The notes beneath the pieces were generated by a model, which was given only the letters and a program-made list of their open reading frames with translations, had not been told where the DNA came from and made no database searches. Positions 11,192 to 21,494 of a DNA stretch of 64,000 nucleotides are shown piece after piece. Both the position numbers and the translations under genes were made by a program. Numbering within the stretch: position 1 is the first letter of the stretch; each line of letters starts with the position of its first letter. This DNA comes from Stephania yunnanensis (taxonomy: Eukaryota; Streptophyta; Magnoliopsida; Ranunculales; Menispermaceae), in contig CM077582.1 in NCBI GenBank assembly GCA_039657365.1, forward strand, positions 53,083,818-53,147,817, given 5' to 3'.

Positions 11192-11800
11192 GTTGACTGT
11201 TTAGTTTCCGCATGATTATTTGACATGTTTATTGGTATCTGTTTATTTTCTTGTATATGCTCGGTGTACTTCATTGGAATCTTACTAACTGTACTCTCTA
11301 TCTTGCTTTTTGTGATGGTCGAGTGCAGATCCCAGTGCTAGTAGGGGCAAGGAGATTTTGGGTGACTTTATCTGATTGCCCGTGGTCGAGGACCTACTAA
11401 TACGTGCGATTTTGATATTTTGTTTTACTTTTGGGTATTGGGAGACTGGATAGACACTGTACTTGTATATATTACTGTTTAGTATTGTCGTCTATATACA
11501 AAGTACTTTCCCCGGGTTTTCCACAATAGGTGTTGCTCTTAAAACGATGCTTATTACAATGATAAATTTAATTGTTTTACTGTTTTTAAATTTAAGACTT
11601 CCGCTGTTTTTTTTTAATGCTATAAAAATGATTAAACTATCAAACTAAATTGATTACGAAATGAGCTTAACACGCATAATGAGTAGTTATGATGTAGCAA
11701 TGGACGTTAGTGGCGCATGGGACCCAGTAGGTCAAGGATCTGACTGGACCATGGGGCCGCGCCTCCCCACGTGGCGACCTCGGGATTTGGGGCCGTCACA
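11190..11800 (+). repeat. Inverted, truncated LTR at the right end of gypsy A
   Basis: This 611-bp stretch is the reverse complement of 3605-4216, with scattered mismatches, from CAGTTG through the TATA box, R and U5 to GGCCGTCACA. It therefore runs on the plus strand, opposite to the body of element A. The normal 5' LTR would show the U3 start (CCGTTACA) at the outer edge. The right TSD (CATTG) follows directly. Confidence 0.88.
11466..11473 (+). promoter_or_regulatory. Outward-facing TATA-like box in the inverted LTR piece
   Basis: TATATATT on the plus strand, the inverted counterpart of the box at 3933-3940. If active, it would drive transcription out of element A into the copia element, antisense to the copia gag. 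Activity is inferred, not seen. Confidence 0.35.
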
Positions 11801-11803
11801 CAT

Positions 11804-12020
11804 TGTTAGGTTTAGAGACACCACAATGATACACTTTATTAATATCTAATAAACTCGTTAATTACTATACGGGGGCTCGCATTAACATATTCCTAATCTA
11901 ACAAGGAGTTTCTAAATAAACTCATACTCTAGCTCAAAATCCTAATCAAACTCAAACATTAATAACTCATAATCCTAATCAAACTCAAACACTAATGTAA
12001 TTTAGATTACAACTCTAACA
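11804..12020 (-). repeat. 3' LTR of the gag-only copia
   Basis: 217 bp. On the plus strand it starts TGTTAGGTTTAGAGAC and ends ACAACTCTAACA. It is shorter than its partner mainly because a short piece around 'ttctaatttatagag' is missing. Confidence 0.88.
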
Positions 12021-12035
12021 TCCCCCATAATTAAA
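12021..12035 (-). other. Polypurine tract of the gag-only copia
   Basis: On the minus strand ATGGGGGA lies immediately before the 3' LTR start TGTTAGAGTTG. This is the expected plus-strand primer. Confidence 0.7.
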
Positions 12036-12084
12036 ATTACCTATCTGAATTAAAAAAAAAAACAAAAACATCATCCCCCACAAT

Positions 12085-12777
12085 TCAGATTGGACAAACC
12101 CCAATCATAGCCTTTAACTTCATGAAAGATTCAATCTTCAATGCCTTCTTAGTAGGTTTGACTTTTTCATTTTTTTCATTGATTCGTTGCTCATGCGCTC
12201 GTAATGAACCAACGATTTCTTCAACCGACTTGGTCTCATAATCTGTCCCATACTTCATAATAGCAGCTACTACATGGTCGAACTTCGTGGTCAAGGTGCG
12301 CAAAATCTTCTCGTTCGCATTGAGATCGGCGACTTCTTCGCCATTCATCTTTAACTGATTGACGATTGTCTGAACATGATTCGTATACTTCTTTATATCT
12401 TCGGAGTCATCCATCTCGATCAACTCGAATTGTCGCCTCAAAGTTTGCAATCGAACTTTCTTGGCTTTCTGTACACCCTTGTAGGACGTCTCTAAAGTGT
12501 CCCACGCTTCTTTTGATGTCTTTGCCAGTTGCACTTTCTCAAACGCCACATCATCAAGCGTTTGCAAAATAAAATAAAGTGCCTTCTGATCTTTCTTGCA
12601 AAGCTCCTTTTGTGTCGAGGTAGCGGTGGCTCCTGGGTCTTCGAACCCATTTTCAACGACTGCGAGCAAGTCTTGAAAACTGAACAAGACTCTCATCTGA
12701 GTGCTCCATCTATCAAACTTCTTCCCATCAAATATTGGAAGGGTAGGTTGAACTTGGCCGTTCCCCGATGTCTCCAT
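12085..12777 (-). CDS. Copia gag polyprotein (UBN2-type), intact frame
   Basis: 230 codons from ATG to stop, no breaks. The N-terminus has the copia gag signature FDGKKFDRWSTQMRVLFSFQ. The middle has AKTSKEAWDTLETSYKG and LQTLRRQFELIEM, and the C-terminal part has GSLRAHEQRINEKNEK. This is the capsid part of gag, which assembles the virus-like particle. The usual CCHC knuckle and everything after it are missing, and the last residues read into what would be 3' noncoding DNA before the polypurine tract. An intact gag in an otherwise gutted element fits retention of gag function for trans-mobilisation, but expression is not shown by the sequence. Confidence 0.85.
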   Translation of the reverse strand: METSGNGQVQPTLPIFDGKKFDRWSTQMRVLFSFQDLLAVVENGFEDPGATATSTQKELCKKDQKALYFILQTLDDVAFEKVQLAKTSKEAWDTLETSYKGVQKAKKVRLQTLRRQFELIEMDDSEDIKKYTNHVQTIVNQLKMNGEEVADLNANEKILRTLTTKFDHVVAAIMKYGTDYETKSVEEIVGSLRAHEQRINEKNEKVKPTKKALKIESFMKLKAMIGVCPI

Positions 12778-13011
12778 AATTCACACCAAATAAGAAAATC
12801 AAAAATCTCAATTTTGATTTTAATTCTCTGCCACACACACTTTGAACAAATTGTTCAAAACTTCGTTTCTTCTCCAAAACAAGAAACACGCACGCTTCGA
12901 TCTCTCGATAGATCTGAAGCTCAAATTCTGTTCTTGAATCTTCAAGAACTCTCACACAACCAAGATTAAAAATCTCGATCTCTCTCTCACAAATCTCAAT
13001 ATCTCACTATT

Positions 13012-13023
13012 GCTCTGATATCA
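13012..13023 (-). other. Primer-binding site of the gag-only copia
   Basis: TGATATCAGAGC on the minus strand, one base from the initiator-Met tRNA complement, directly next to the 5' LTR end. Confidence 0.78.
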
Positions 13024-13261
13024 TGTTAGGTTTAGAGACACCGCAATGATACGCTTTATTAATCTCTCTAATAAACTCGTTAATTATATTACGGGGGCTT
13101 AATTCTAATTTATAGAGTCGCATTAACATATTCCTAATCTAACAAGGAGTTTCTAAATAAACTCATACTGTAGCTCAAAATCTTAATCAAACTCAAACAC
13201 TAATAACTCATAATCCTAATCAAACTCAAACACTAATGTAATTTAGATTACAACTCTAATA
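13024..13261 (-). repeat. 5' LTR of the gag-only copia
   Basis: 238 bp, collinear with 11804-12020. The plus-strand end reads CAACTCTAATA rather than CTAACA, a point change in the terminal bases. Confidence 0.87.
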
Positions 13262-13266
13262 TACAT

Positions 13267-15095
13267 AGCCCTTATTATGATATACAAATATTAATGGTGG
13301 AGAGTATACCAACAAAAAGATAATAATAATAATGGTGGAGAACTTTGCTAAAAAAAAAAAAAAGATCATGTCAGATAGGAAAAAGAAAAACAATGCAGCT
13401 ATCAATACCGTTTAAAACTCATGTGGATAAGTGAGAGGTCCATATCTTGTCAAAAAAAAAAAAAAAAAAAAAAATGAGAGGTCTATATATTACTTTACAC
13501 GTATGCTAGCTAGCAAAAAAAAATTAAAAAAATAAAACATAGACACTTTTAATTTATGAATATTATGATGTTTGAGATTATGTTTGATAGTCTACACTAG
13601 ATACATACCAAGGTATAAGAGATATGCCTCAAAATATTATAAGATTTTTAGACATAAGACTTTAAGGAGGCACAATTAGTGAATAATAATTAACTACAGT
13701 AATTAAATCCCTCTAAAATGTAAGAATTGGATATAACAAAGTACATTTTTTTTATTTTTATTTTTATTTTTGATAAAAACAGAGTACATATATTTTGCTT
13801 GAAGGAGAGAAGTATGAATTAATTATAAGCAATTTATATGTAATAATATACTTTGATACAATATGACATGTGTCAAAGAAAAACATGTCAAATGGTGCAC
13901 ATGCACGTTGGTGTGTTGTGGTATTTATTTGTGCGTTAGGTAGGCAGGCCAAGGGGACCATAATGTAAGCTGTAATGGCACTATCTCAGACTTCAGTTGC
14001 TGTTGTTGAGCCTACACTTGTGCTCTAATGCTTTGTTTGGACCAGGCACGCCACTCTCTTTATTAGATCTTTAATTTCCCTTTCTTCTTTATTTGCCAGT
14101 TGGGTGTGAATTGTAGTTCATTTTGTGTACAAGTACAACCCAACTTAATTAAAATATATAATAACGGCCAAGAATTCCTAGTTTAATTAATCGAAATTAA
14201 CTATGATGAGTTACTTTATAAACTAGTGAAAATGCCTACCAAAAAATTAAACTAGTGTGTTTCGAAAATTAAAAAAAAGAAAAAAAAAAACCTAGTGAAT
14301 GTATAACTTTTTTTCATTATAATGAAATGAAGCTACAAATATTGTTGCAAATTCTTTAAGAGAAACTGATAAACTTAATTACAACACAGTTGACTCTAAC
14401 TTGATGGAAGTGAATTCAACCTTAGCTTTAACAAGTGATACCTTATGAGAATAATCATGATCACTAAAAAAATGTTTTGGTATATAATGCAATTTAAATT
14501 ATTAAAAAAAAATCTTATTCGTATATTATATATAAGATTCAAATGTAATTCATGACCTTCCTGATTAATGAATATCGTCTATATAGGCTTCAAAAAAAAT
14601 TGATTTGCATGTCTAAATTATTCAAAAGATCAAGTGACTGCATGTTATGTATAGTTTTTTTTTTTGGTACAACATGTTATGTATAGTTGGCTTTGAACAA
14701 CTACATCCGTGATTCACGTGGGTGAATCTCACAGTCCGAAAAGGAAAAAAAAAAACAAACAAACAAAAAAGTTCCAAAGCTTGGTTACAAAAACGGGTCA
14801 AATTACAGGAAAATGCAAAAATAACATACTTTGAGCACCAACCTAGTTGAATGCTGTGCATTTCGCCTCGAGATTGATCCATCGAAGAATTTACCAATTG
14901 ACCGCTACAAAGAAAATGATAGATTCTTCTACCAATTCTTTGATTCCACCAATACTGAAGTGAAAAAATACGTGTCTAACTTATGATTGAACACTCAAAG
15001 TTTAAGAAACCAAAACATACAAAGAGATATTCTCTTTAAAATCCAATTTTATTTAATCAAATAATCAACTCCCACTAATAAAATGCGAATTTCTT
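13267..15095. other. AT-rich intergenic DNA, no gene seen
   Basis: Contains several poly-A runs (for example about 13451-13475) and an imperfect doubling of GAGAGGTC(T/C)ATAT around that run. The word CATGTTATGTATAGTT is duplicated near 14641 and 14672. Short open frames on the minus strand (13961-13764, 14897-14622) show no recognisable family. Confidence 0.5.
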
Positions 15096-15626
15096 TGACA
15101 ATCACCAAACTTTATAGATTATAACATTTTGGTCACAAAAGTTATCTTTGTGCCACAAAAATCACAAACCTTTTTAAAATTTTGCAACGGTGGTCACACA
15201 AGCTTTTTTTTTTTCAATTTTTTTTCTGGAAAATTCTCCAACGTGGCAATGACGCGGCGCCATGTTGACAATTATGGGTTAAAAACACCCCTCACTCCAA
15301 ATTAATCAACTTGTTTAATTTTATTAAAAATATAGAAATTCAAAGACAAGTTGGAGTAGCACCAATTGATACAATGATTAAGGAAGGGCGGTTGCGGTGG
15401 TTTGGTCACCTGCAAAGACGGCCTACAAATGCCCCAACTAGAAAACTTAACTCAATAGAAACTGTAGAAATTCGACGATGTAGGGGCAGACCAAAGCTAA
15501 CATGGGATGCATTAATTAGGAGATATTTGAATGGTTTGAAAAGCTCACCATCAATTGCACTTAATCGAGAACAATGGAAAAGTTTGATCCATGTAGCCGA
15601 CCCCAGTTAATTTGAAATTGAGGTTA

Positions 15627-15671
<45 letters not shown>

Positions 15672-16440
15672 ATTTTATTAAAAAACTTGGTTAATCCTTC
15701 CAAAACTTAAACCTAAGAAAATCTTAAAATTTATATATTTCCAATCTCTCGAAATTAAACCTCCTAAAAATAGTTTCATTTCTATAGTGTTAATATTTTA
15801 CATTTGATGTTTTGAAATTAAATAATCATTTTGTTTAGAATTAATATTGTTTGTATTGGATTGCAATTTTTCTTTTTCTTTTTTTTTTTGAAACATTATA
15901 GGTGATCTGTTACTGCAAATTAATTTGTGAAATTTGTTATTTCAGGTGAAAAGAGTTTTTATCTATATTTGTTAATTATAAACTTTCATACTCTTTTAAA
16001 AAGTTTACGTTGTTACATAAAAAAACTGCAGAAAAACTGAAATTGGAATCTCTTTCTTAGTTCTTCAATAGATCACATTCGTAGAAAAGAAAAATAATGT
16101 TTAGAATCATGCAGCGGTAATTCAGTACCAAAACTAAAATGTCGTCTTTTTTCTTCGTGAGTTCTTTAATCTTCTTTCGGGGTCAATAATGTTTTGAGAT
16201 TGTGGGGATTGTGAAATGAAAAATTGGTCGCCTGATTTAGAGTGAGGAGTATTTTTTATCCTTAATTGCCAACGTGGCGCCACATCATTGCCATGTTTAC
16301 AGTTTTGTTAGAAAATGATTCGAAAAAAGATTGGGTGACCATCTTTGTAATTTTTTTTTATAAGATTTGTGTTTTTGGCATTACAAAGATAACTTTTGTA
16401 ACCAAAATGTTATAATCTATAAAGTTGGGTGACCGTCACA
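15096..16440. mobile_element. Long-terminal-inverted-repeat element (non-autonomous MULE-like)
   Basis: About 200 bp at the left (15096-15299) is an inverted, diverged copy of the right end (about 16240-16440). Shared words include ACTTTATAGATTATAACATT, AAAAGTTATCTTTGT, GGCGCCA with flanking ACGTGGC-like sequence, and CCTCACT. The interior encodes nothing of its own and has been split by a LINE tail. No clear TSD was found, so assignment to Mutator rests on the long inverted ends only. Confidence 0.72.
15331..15671 (+). mobile_element. 5'-truncated RTE-type LINE with a (GTT)n tail
   Basis: The insert holds the last ~90 codons of a plant LINE ORF (EGRLRWFGHLQRRPTNAP, then CRGRPKLTWDALIRRYLNGL, ending IHVADPS and a stop at 15610). 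A short 3' untranslated stretch and about 14 GTT units (15628-15670) follow. It is bounded by a 13-bp direct repeat ATTTTATTAAAAA (15318-15330 and 15672-15684). It inserted into the long-inverted-repeat element. The same 3' end is seen at 31447-31507 on the other strand. Confidence 0.85.
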
Positions 16441-16910
16441 AAAATTAACCCAACCTTTATATGTAGGCTTTATTACGAACTTGCTACATGGACTCCAACA
16501 TAAACTCCAACTCCTATAAACTATTATACTAAAAACAAATCTAAATTAATTTAACTATAACTTCAGTTATGACATAAACTCTATAACAATCTCATCTAAT
16601 GAATAAAAAATCATAACCTAACACAAGCTATGATTTGTATAAGAGATGCACACGCACACATCTCGATGTGTATTGCATGACATCCGACTTGGTCGGTGCC
16701 AAAGTCGGTTACTTTAGTAGTTCCTCAAATTAAATTGGTCTATAGAAAGAGTTGAACCTGCAAGGAGAAGATATCCCTCCAGGAAGCGGCTTACATACAG
16801 TCCAAGATTATACAATGAACTACCTGCCACTTGATTGATTCAGCAACATTTTTCACAAATATGGAGGGGATCGAGTCACTTGATTTGTATTGCACCACAA
16901 TATGCGTGCA
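16441..16910. other. DNA between two transposons, no gene seen
   Basis: No coding signal. The last part is the left flank of the MULE; CACAGAGGG (16911-16919) just beyond is its TSD. Confidence 0.5.
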
Positions 16911-16919
16911 CACAGAGGG

Positions 16920-17005
16920 GGAGTTTTTCTAAAAACAAGGTGGGTATAATTTTTTATTTCAAAAATAAGGTTGGTTACTTTTAATTTACAAAACTAAGGT
17001 ATGTC
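16920..17005. repeat. Left terminal inverted repeat of the MULE
   Basis: Matches the right end (26345-26440) read backwards. The best shared part is AAAATAAGGTTGGTTACTTT at the left against AAAATAAGTTAGGTTTACTT at the right, then ACAAAA(A/C)TAAGGTA. Diverged but collinear. Confidence 0.75.
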
Positions 17006-17181
17006 TCCTTTTGAAAAGGAGTCATTGGTGATAATGTGGCTCCACGTGGCATGTGTGTTGATGAGGAGGAATGAATGGCTCATTTTGAAAAGGAGTCATC
17101 TATACAAAATCAATGACACCTTTTGAAAAGGAGTCATCTATACAAAATACACACCCTCTACTTTACTCCTCAAAAGGAGTA
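17005..17181. repeat. Left hairpin array of the MULE (TTTTGAAAA core)
   Basis: Palindromes CTCCTTTTGAAAAGGAG (17005-17021), CCTTTTGAAAAGG (17119-17131) and TACTCCT-caaa-AGGAGTA (17164-17181), plus a half-decayed one near 17080-17095. The word GGAGTCATCTATACAAAAT follows two of them. A CCACGTGG-type word lies between. The same core with other arms recurs in the relic at 43466-43639. Confidence 0.8.
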
Positions 17182-17203
17182 CTTTGTTCAACTCAAAGCG
17201 GTG

Positions 17204-17641
17204 TGTGATGACCCCTTCTCCAAAGGGTCGGGTCGCCCGACCCAGCACACCCGGGCCCGAGTCAGCCCGACCCGACCCATATGAGGCAGCTCGACCCGGG
17301 CTACCCATCTTCTTCCTCTAGTAAACTTTTAATTTTTTATTTTTTTCCATTTGTACTGGTGTTGGGCGCCCATCATCAACCCCAAGTTGGGCTCGTGCAG
17401 GGGAGATGACTCCCCTGCTGTCCCTTGAGCTTATGGCAGTTCGTCCGAGTCTCCTACCTCGAACCAACAACCACAACCGACTACAAAAACAACTACAAAT
17501 CATACGACAACCACAAATATAACATTTACTTTGCCCACCGTGAGTCGGTAGAGACACGTATCTCGCTGCGGGTCGCACGTCACGAGTCATTTTATTTTAT
17601 GGATAACGTATTAAACGTGTATTAATTAATGGGTCGTGACA
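17204..17641 (-). mobile_element. Short solo LTR (gypsy F family) nested in the MULE
   Basis: 438 bp from TGTGATGACCCC to GGGTCGTGACA, flanked by CGGTG on both sides (17199-17203 and 17642-17646). It holds the same GACCCG array, T-rich run and hairpin (GCAGGGGAG-atga-CTCCCCTGC, 17397-17418) as solo LTR F. It also shares the end CCCACCGTGAGTCGGTAGAG with its counterpart near 47700. Relative to F it lacks about 2.3 kb. Either the LTR was internally deleted or this is a short-LTR derivative. Confidence 0.83.
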
Positions 17642-17646
17642 CGGTG

Positions 17647-18673
17647 AACCCATGCAAACGTCAATTACGTATCGAGATGGACATGCCGCATCACGTATGT
17701 ATATCGAGATGGATAGCATGCATCCTCACGTTTCTCGAGGTAGACAACTGTTGTAAAGGACACGCACATATATGGACGTGGACAACTCATGCAAATGCCA
17801 CGCATGTATCTCGCGGTAGAGGTGTCACGCAAATGATGCGCATGTCGAGGTGGCTGATCCATGCAACCTCGTGCAATTCATGCAAACGTTATGCACGTAT
17901 CTGGAGGGGCCAACTCATGCAAACGATACTCACGTATCTGCCAGTGGACAACCATTGCCAATAAAATGCACGTATGTTGAGATTGACTATCCATGCAACC
18001 ATTACACACGTATCTCGAGGGGACAATAGTCAAAAAAATGACACGCACATATCTGGCGGGGGGCAACCCGTGCAAACAATAGAAATGTATGTCAAGGTTG
18101 ACAATCCATGCAAACGTTACGCGCGTATCTCAAGGGGCAACCCATGCATATCTACTGTAAACCATGCAACACAATCGTGATCATGAGGGTATAGAGATGG
18201 ACATGTCGCATCACGTATGTATATCGAGATGGATAACCTGCATCACCCACGTATCTCGCGGTAGACAACTGATGTAAAGGACACGCACGTATATAGACGT
18301 GGACAAGTCATGCAAACGACGCGCATGTCGAGGTGGCCAACCCATGCAACCTCGTGCAATTCATGTAAACGTTATTCACGTATCTAGAGGGGCCAACTCA
18401 TGCAAACGACACTCACGTATCTGCCAGTGGGCAACCATTGCCAACAAAATGCACGTATGTCGAAATTGACAATCCGTGCAACCATTACACGCGTATCTCG
18501 AGGGGACAATAGTCAAGGAAATGACACGCACGTATCTGGTGGGGGCAACCCGTGCAAACAACAGAAATGTATGTCAAGGTTGAAAATCCATGCAAACGTT
18601 ACGCACGTATCTCAAGGGGGCAACTCATGCATATCTACTATAAACCATGCAACACAATTGTGATCATGAGGAT
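17647..18673. repeat. Two-level tandem repeat in the MULE left end
   Basis: The basic unit is about 45 bp, with the words ACGTATCTCGAGG, GACAACCCATGCAAACG and ACGCACGT in degenerate form. About ten units make a block that is repeated once: GGACATG(C/T)CGCATCACGTA occurs near 17677 and 18197, and CAACACAAT(C/T)GTGATCATGA near 18167 and 18651, giving a block length of roughly 485-520 bp. The related relic at 43028-43400 carries the same units on the other strand. Confidence 0.85.
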
Positions 18674-18798
18674 AAATTCGTAGACGAAAACTATTAAGGC
18701 CTAAACCACGTTATATATTTTTTTAGAATTTAAAAATATAGCGATAAAGAAGTTTTGAAAGTATGATTTCATTCCATAAAAAACCTTATCGTACAAGT

Positions 18799-21294
18799 TT
18801 ATCGACGGTTACGTTGTTGCTCCGTGATGCAAACTGGACGTACTCTATGTCGAGTTGGACGTTGTGTTTGTACTTCAGGTTGAGTTTGTTGAGGTTGATG
18901 ATCTTGCATTAAATGTCGTCGAGTCGATTGATGTTCATCCTCTGGTGCTTCACTCGACTCACCTCTGGTACTAATGCTCTCAAAAGTAGGAGGTTGAACC
19001 GTCCTAAAAAACCGGTTTCCTGTATGCGGTTGGCCGAGAGGAACATGAGGCGGCGGGGGCATGCTTAACATGTTCATGAATGAGCCATCTCCACTATATG
19101 ACATATTATAATTATAACATGGTGGAGTAAATAGGCTCGGCATGTGTTGAGGCAATGATGGATACATTGGATGTCTAGGCATGCCATGGTCCATATATGA
19201 AGACGACGACTCGGGTGTATAAGGATTAAAATGGTAATGAGGATTATTCCTGATCGGCGCGGTAGGTATAAACATTTGAGGCTTTGTTTGCATTGGGGAC
19301 AATGTAGGAATGTACCATTGAGAAGAATGAGGTGGTGGGGATGAGCGTTGGCTACTGTCACCAATAGTCTCTGTTGTTCTTCCACTCGGATGAGATGAAC
19401 GTGGCGTAGGGGAACGTCTGCTGCTCTCAGCGGCAGTCTCGTCTGACGAGAAGGACGTGGTGGACGAGGACGTCTAGTGCTCCCACCCACAGTCTGTGTT
19501 TGTATTCTTCTTCTTCTCACCTATCGATTCGATTCGCCTTGATCATCTTCTTCATCTTCATCTTCATTATCCTCATCTATGCCTTGTCCGACATCAATTC
19601 CACTATTCTATAAAGTCGACCTTTGCCTATGATCTTCATCCAAAATTTTGATGCCTTCATCAAGCGCAACATGACCTTGCTCGTACCCATCGTCAATGAA
19701 AATTCGATGCAGTCGACTCACCAAGTTACGCTGAGAAAAAACAGGAGGTTAGTACACACAATCTTAGATGTAAAATGTTAGGAAAGAAGAATAATAGTTT
19801 AAAGCTTACCGAATAGTCACGTAAAGCCCCATCATGTCCAATGAATCTTCTAGTGACTGATCGATACCACGTCATATAGTCTTGTTGATCGTGGCCTTCT
19901 TCTTGTTCCACCGTGACTATGCTGTCACCACAATTTTCCCACATCTGTATATAGTTTGCGTGAAAAGACGCCTAATTTTCTTGAACTCGTCCTCGCATCT
20001 CGACGCGGTGCAGTCGGGTGTCGTAATCACAGTTTGGTGGCACGACCTGTATCATTCTGAATTGTCTTAAAACTCTTTCAGGTTGATGCCACTAGACTAT
20101 GTGGAAACAAATGAGGGGACACGTCGATAGACAACTTCTGTGACCGTTAGTGCAATATTTAGGAAGAAACCCCATGACTTCAGAATAAGGTTGCCACACC
20201 ACGTCCGCCTCATTCTATAAATCGAGTGCATCACGGTAAGCTGATAAAATATATGTTGCACTTTGAGTAACCTAGAATGCATCGATCCATCTGTATGGAA
20301 AACTCATAATTAGTAAAATCAAAATGTTGTTAATATTATAAAAATTACGATATAACATTTCTATTACTTGTGTCCTGAAGGGACGTCATTAAGCATCTAT
20401 TCTCCGTCCATTGTTCGAGGTTGAACTCTAGGAACACCCAGCCGCCTCGGTGCTATGAATAGAAATCTACCCCATGCCCATAGTTGTACTAGAATAGAAG
20501 CCCCTGCAACCTCGTGTGCACCCGCGCGAGATCCGTGACACAACTCCCTGTACAAAAAAGCTAAACAGGCACTCCCCCAGCTATACTGGCCAGCTATTTC
20601 GAAATCCTCGAGCAAAGGTAGAAACATCAAATATACATATCGATTTGACTTATCGGCGAATAGACAACCACCGATTAGTTGGAGAATGTACGATCGAACA
20701 TACCGCCGCACCGACTCCTCGTCGTTGTCGTCATGTATAGCTGGTACGTTGCGCTCAAGCCATTCGACTTTAAGTTTATTTCCATGAAAGTAATCTCCAG
20801 TAGGAACTTGACCAAGTAGCCTCTCACAAACCTCAATATAGTTTGTATCAGTGGTTCCTGTCACAGGCATACCTTCGATTAGTAAGCCGAGCTGTACCTG
20901 TACGTCTTGCAGTGTAATAGTGCACTTGCCACATTGCATGTGAAATGTATGTGTCTCCGGGCACCATCTCTCAATGAATGCAATAATCAAAGCCCAATTA
21001 AGACTGAAAAATGATACGCGCGAAATGCCATAGAAGCCATTGGAACATAGATATGGGATCATTCGAGAATGATACTCCACCATTCGATCAACGGCAGCCC
21101 ATCGTCGACGCACGCGCAATGTCTTGTACACCTTAGAATTGAAAATAAGTTGTCACATATATGTATATTATACGTTCAGTCACGAACATCAGATGTATAA
21201 ATCTTAAATGGTTTACCTGACCCATCCACGCTCGTGAGGACCTGTGTGTAGATTGGAGATGTAACAGTGAAGGATCTGACGGACTTGGATCCAT
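18799..21294 (-). pseudogene. Plant mobile domain (PMD, MAIN-like) protein of the MULE
   Basis: The start is at 21294 (MDPSPSDPSLLHLQSTHRSS), with exon 1 ending at a GTAAAC donor near 21217. Exon 2 starts near 21131 after an AAG acceptor and runs for 244 codons. It has the PMD signature: a region LNWALIIAFIERWCPETHTF, then MQCGKCTITLQDVQVQLGL. The later part has DYMTWYRSVTRRFIGHDG (about 19880-19830). A proline-rich tail ends at 18799 (TEQQRNRR). PMDs occur both in plant nuclear proteins needed for silencing and in MULEs; the position next to a transposase argues for the transposon form. Breaks: a stop after RTMDGE (about 20397), several between 20100 and 19950, and one near 19470. Confidence 0.8.
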
Positions 21295-21494
21295 TTGTGT
21301 ACAAAATACAATTTAGGGAGTTTTAAAAGTTAGTTTTGTTGTTCGAGAAATCGCCACTAATCGATTATTAAATGTTCAAACAATAACGAATACGTAAACA
21401 GTTCATGACGTAAGCTTTCTAGATACTTCAATAGGTTCAGTATATTCTAATTACATACATACTAAAGCCATTAGTAAACACTATAGAAACTGGA

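Larger units (their letters stand above)
3605..11800 (-). mobile_element. Ty3/gypsy chromovirus element A (Tekay/Del-like), minus strand, with an inverted right LTR piece
   Basis: Read on the minus strand it has, in order: an anomalous 5' end, an initiator-Met-type primer site (11094-11105), gag, protease, reverse transcriptase, RNase H, integrase with a chromodomain-like tail, a polypurine tract (6047-6056) and a full 3' LTR (3605-6046). It is flanked by identical CATTG repeats (3600-3604 and 11801-11805). The 5' LTR is missing; in its place is a 611-bp inverted LTR piece, so both outer ends are LTR U5 ends. Gag-pol has few breaks compared with element D, so A is the younger of the two. It sits at the border of an older copia element. 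Confidence 0.88.
11804..13261 (-). mobile_element. Gag-only Ty1/copia element (TR-GAG type), minus strand
   Basis: Two LTRs (11804-12020 and 13024-13261), an initiator-Met-type PBS and a polypurine tract surround a single gag frame. Protease, integrase and RT are absent. The TSD is CACAT on the left (3598-3602, displaced by the later insertion of gypsy A) and TACAT on the right (13262-13266), one mismatch. Total length without the gypsy is about 1.46 kb. This matches the described plant class of terminal-repeat retrotransposons with a gag domain, which depend on pol from other copies. Confidence 0.87.

Noticed and set aside
17647..18673. Regularly spaced repeats resembling a CRISPR array
   Set aside because: The units are degenerate and run directly into each other without unique spacers, and the setting is a plant transposon.
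18799..21294. A functional host MAIN-like gene
   Set aside because: It lies inside a MULE with clear borders and TSD, next to a transposase in the same orientation, and contains several stops.
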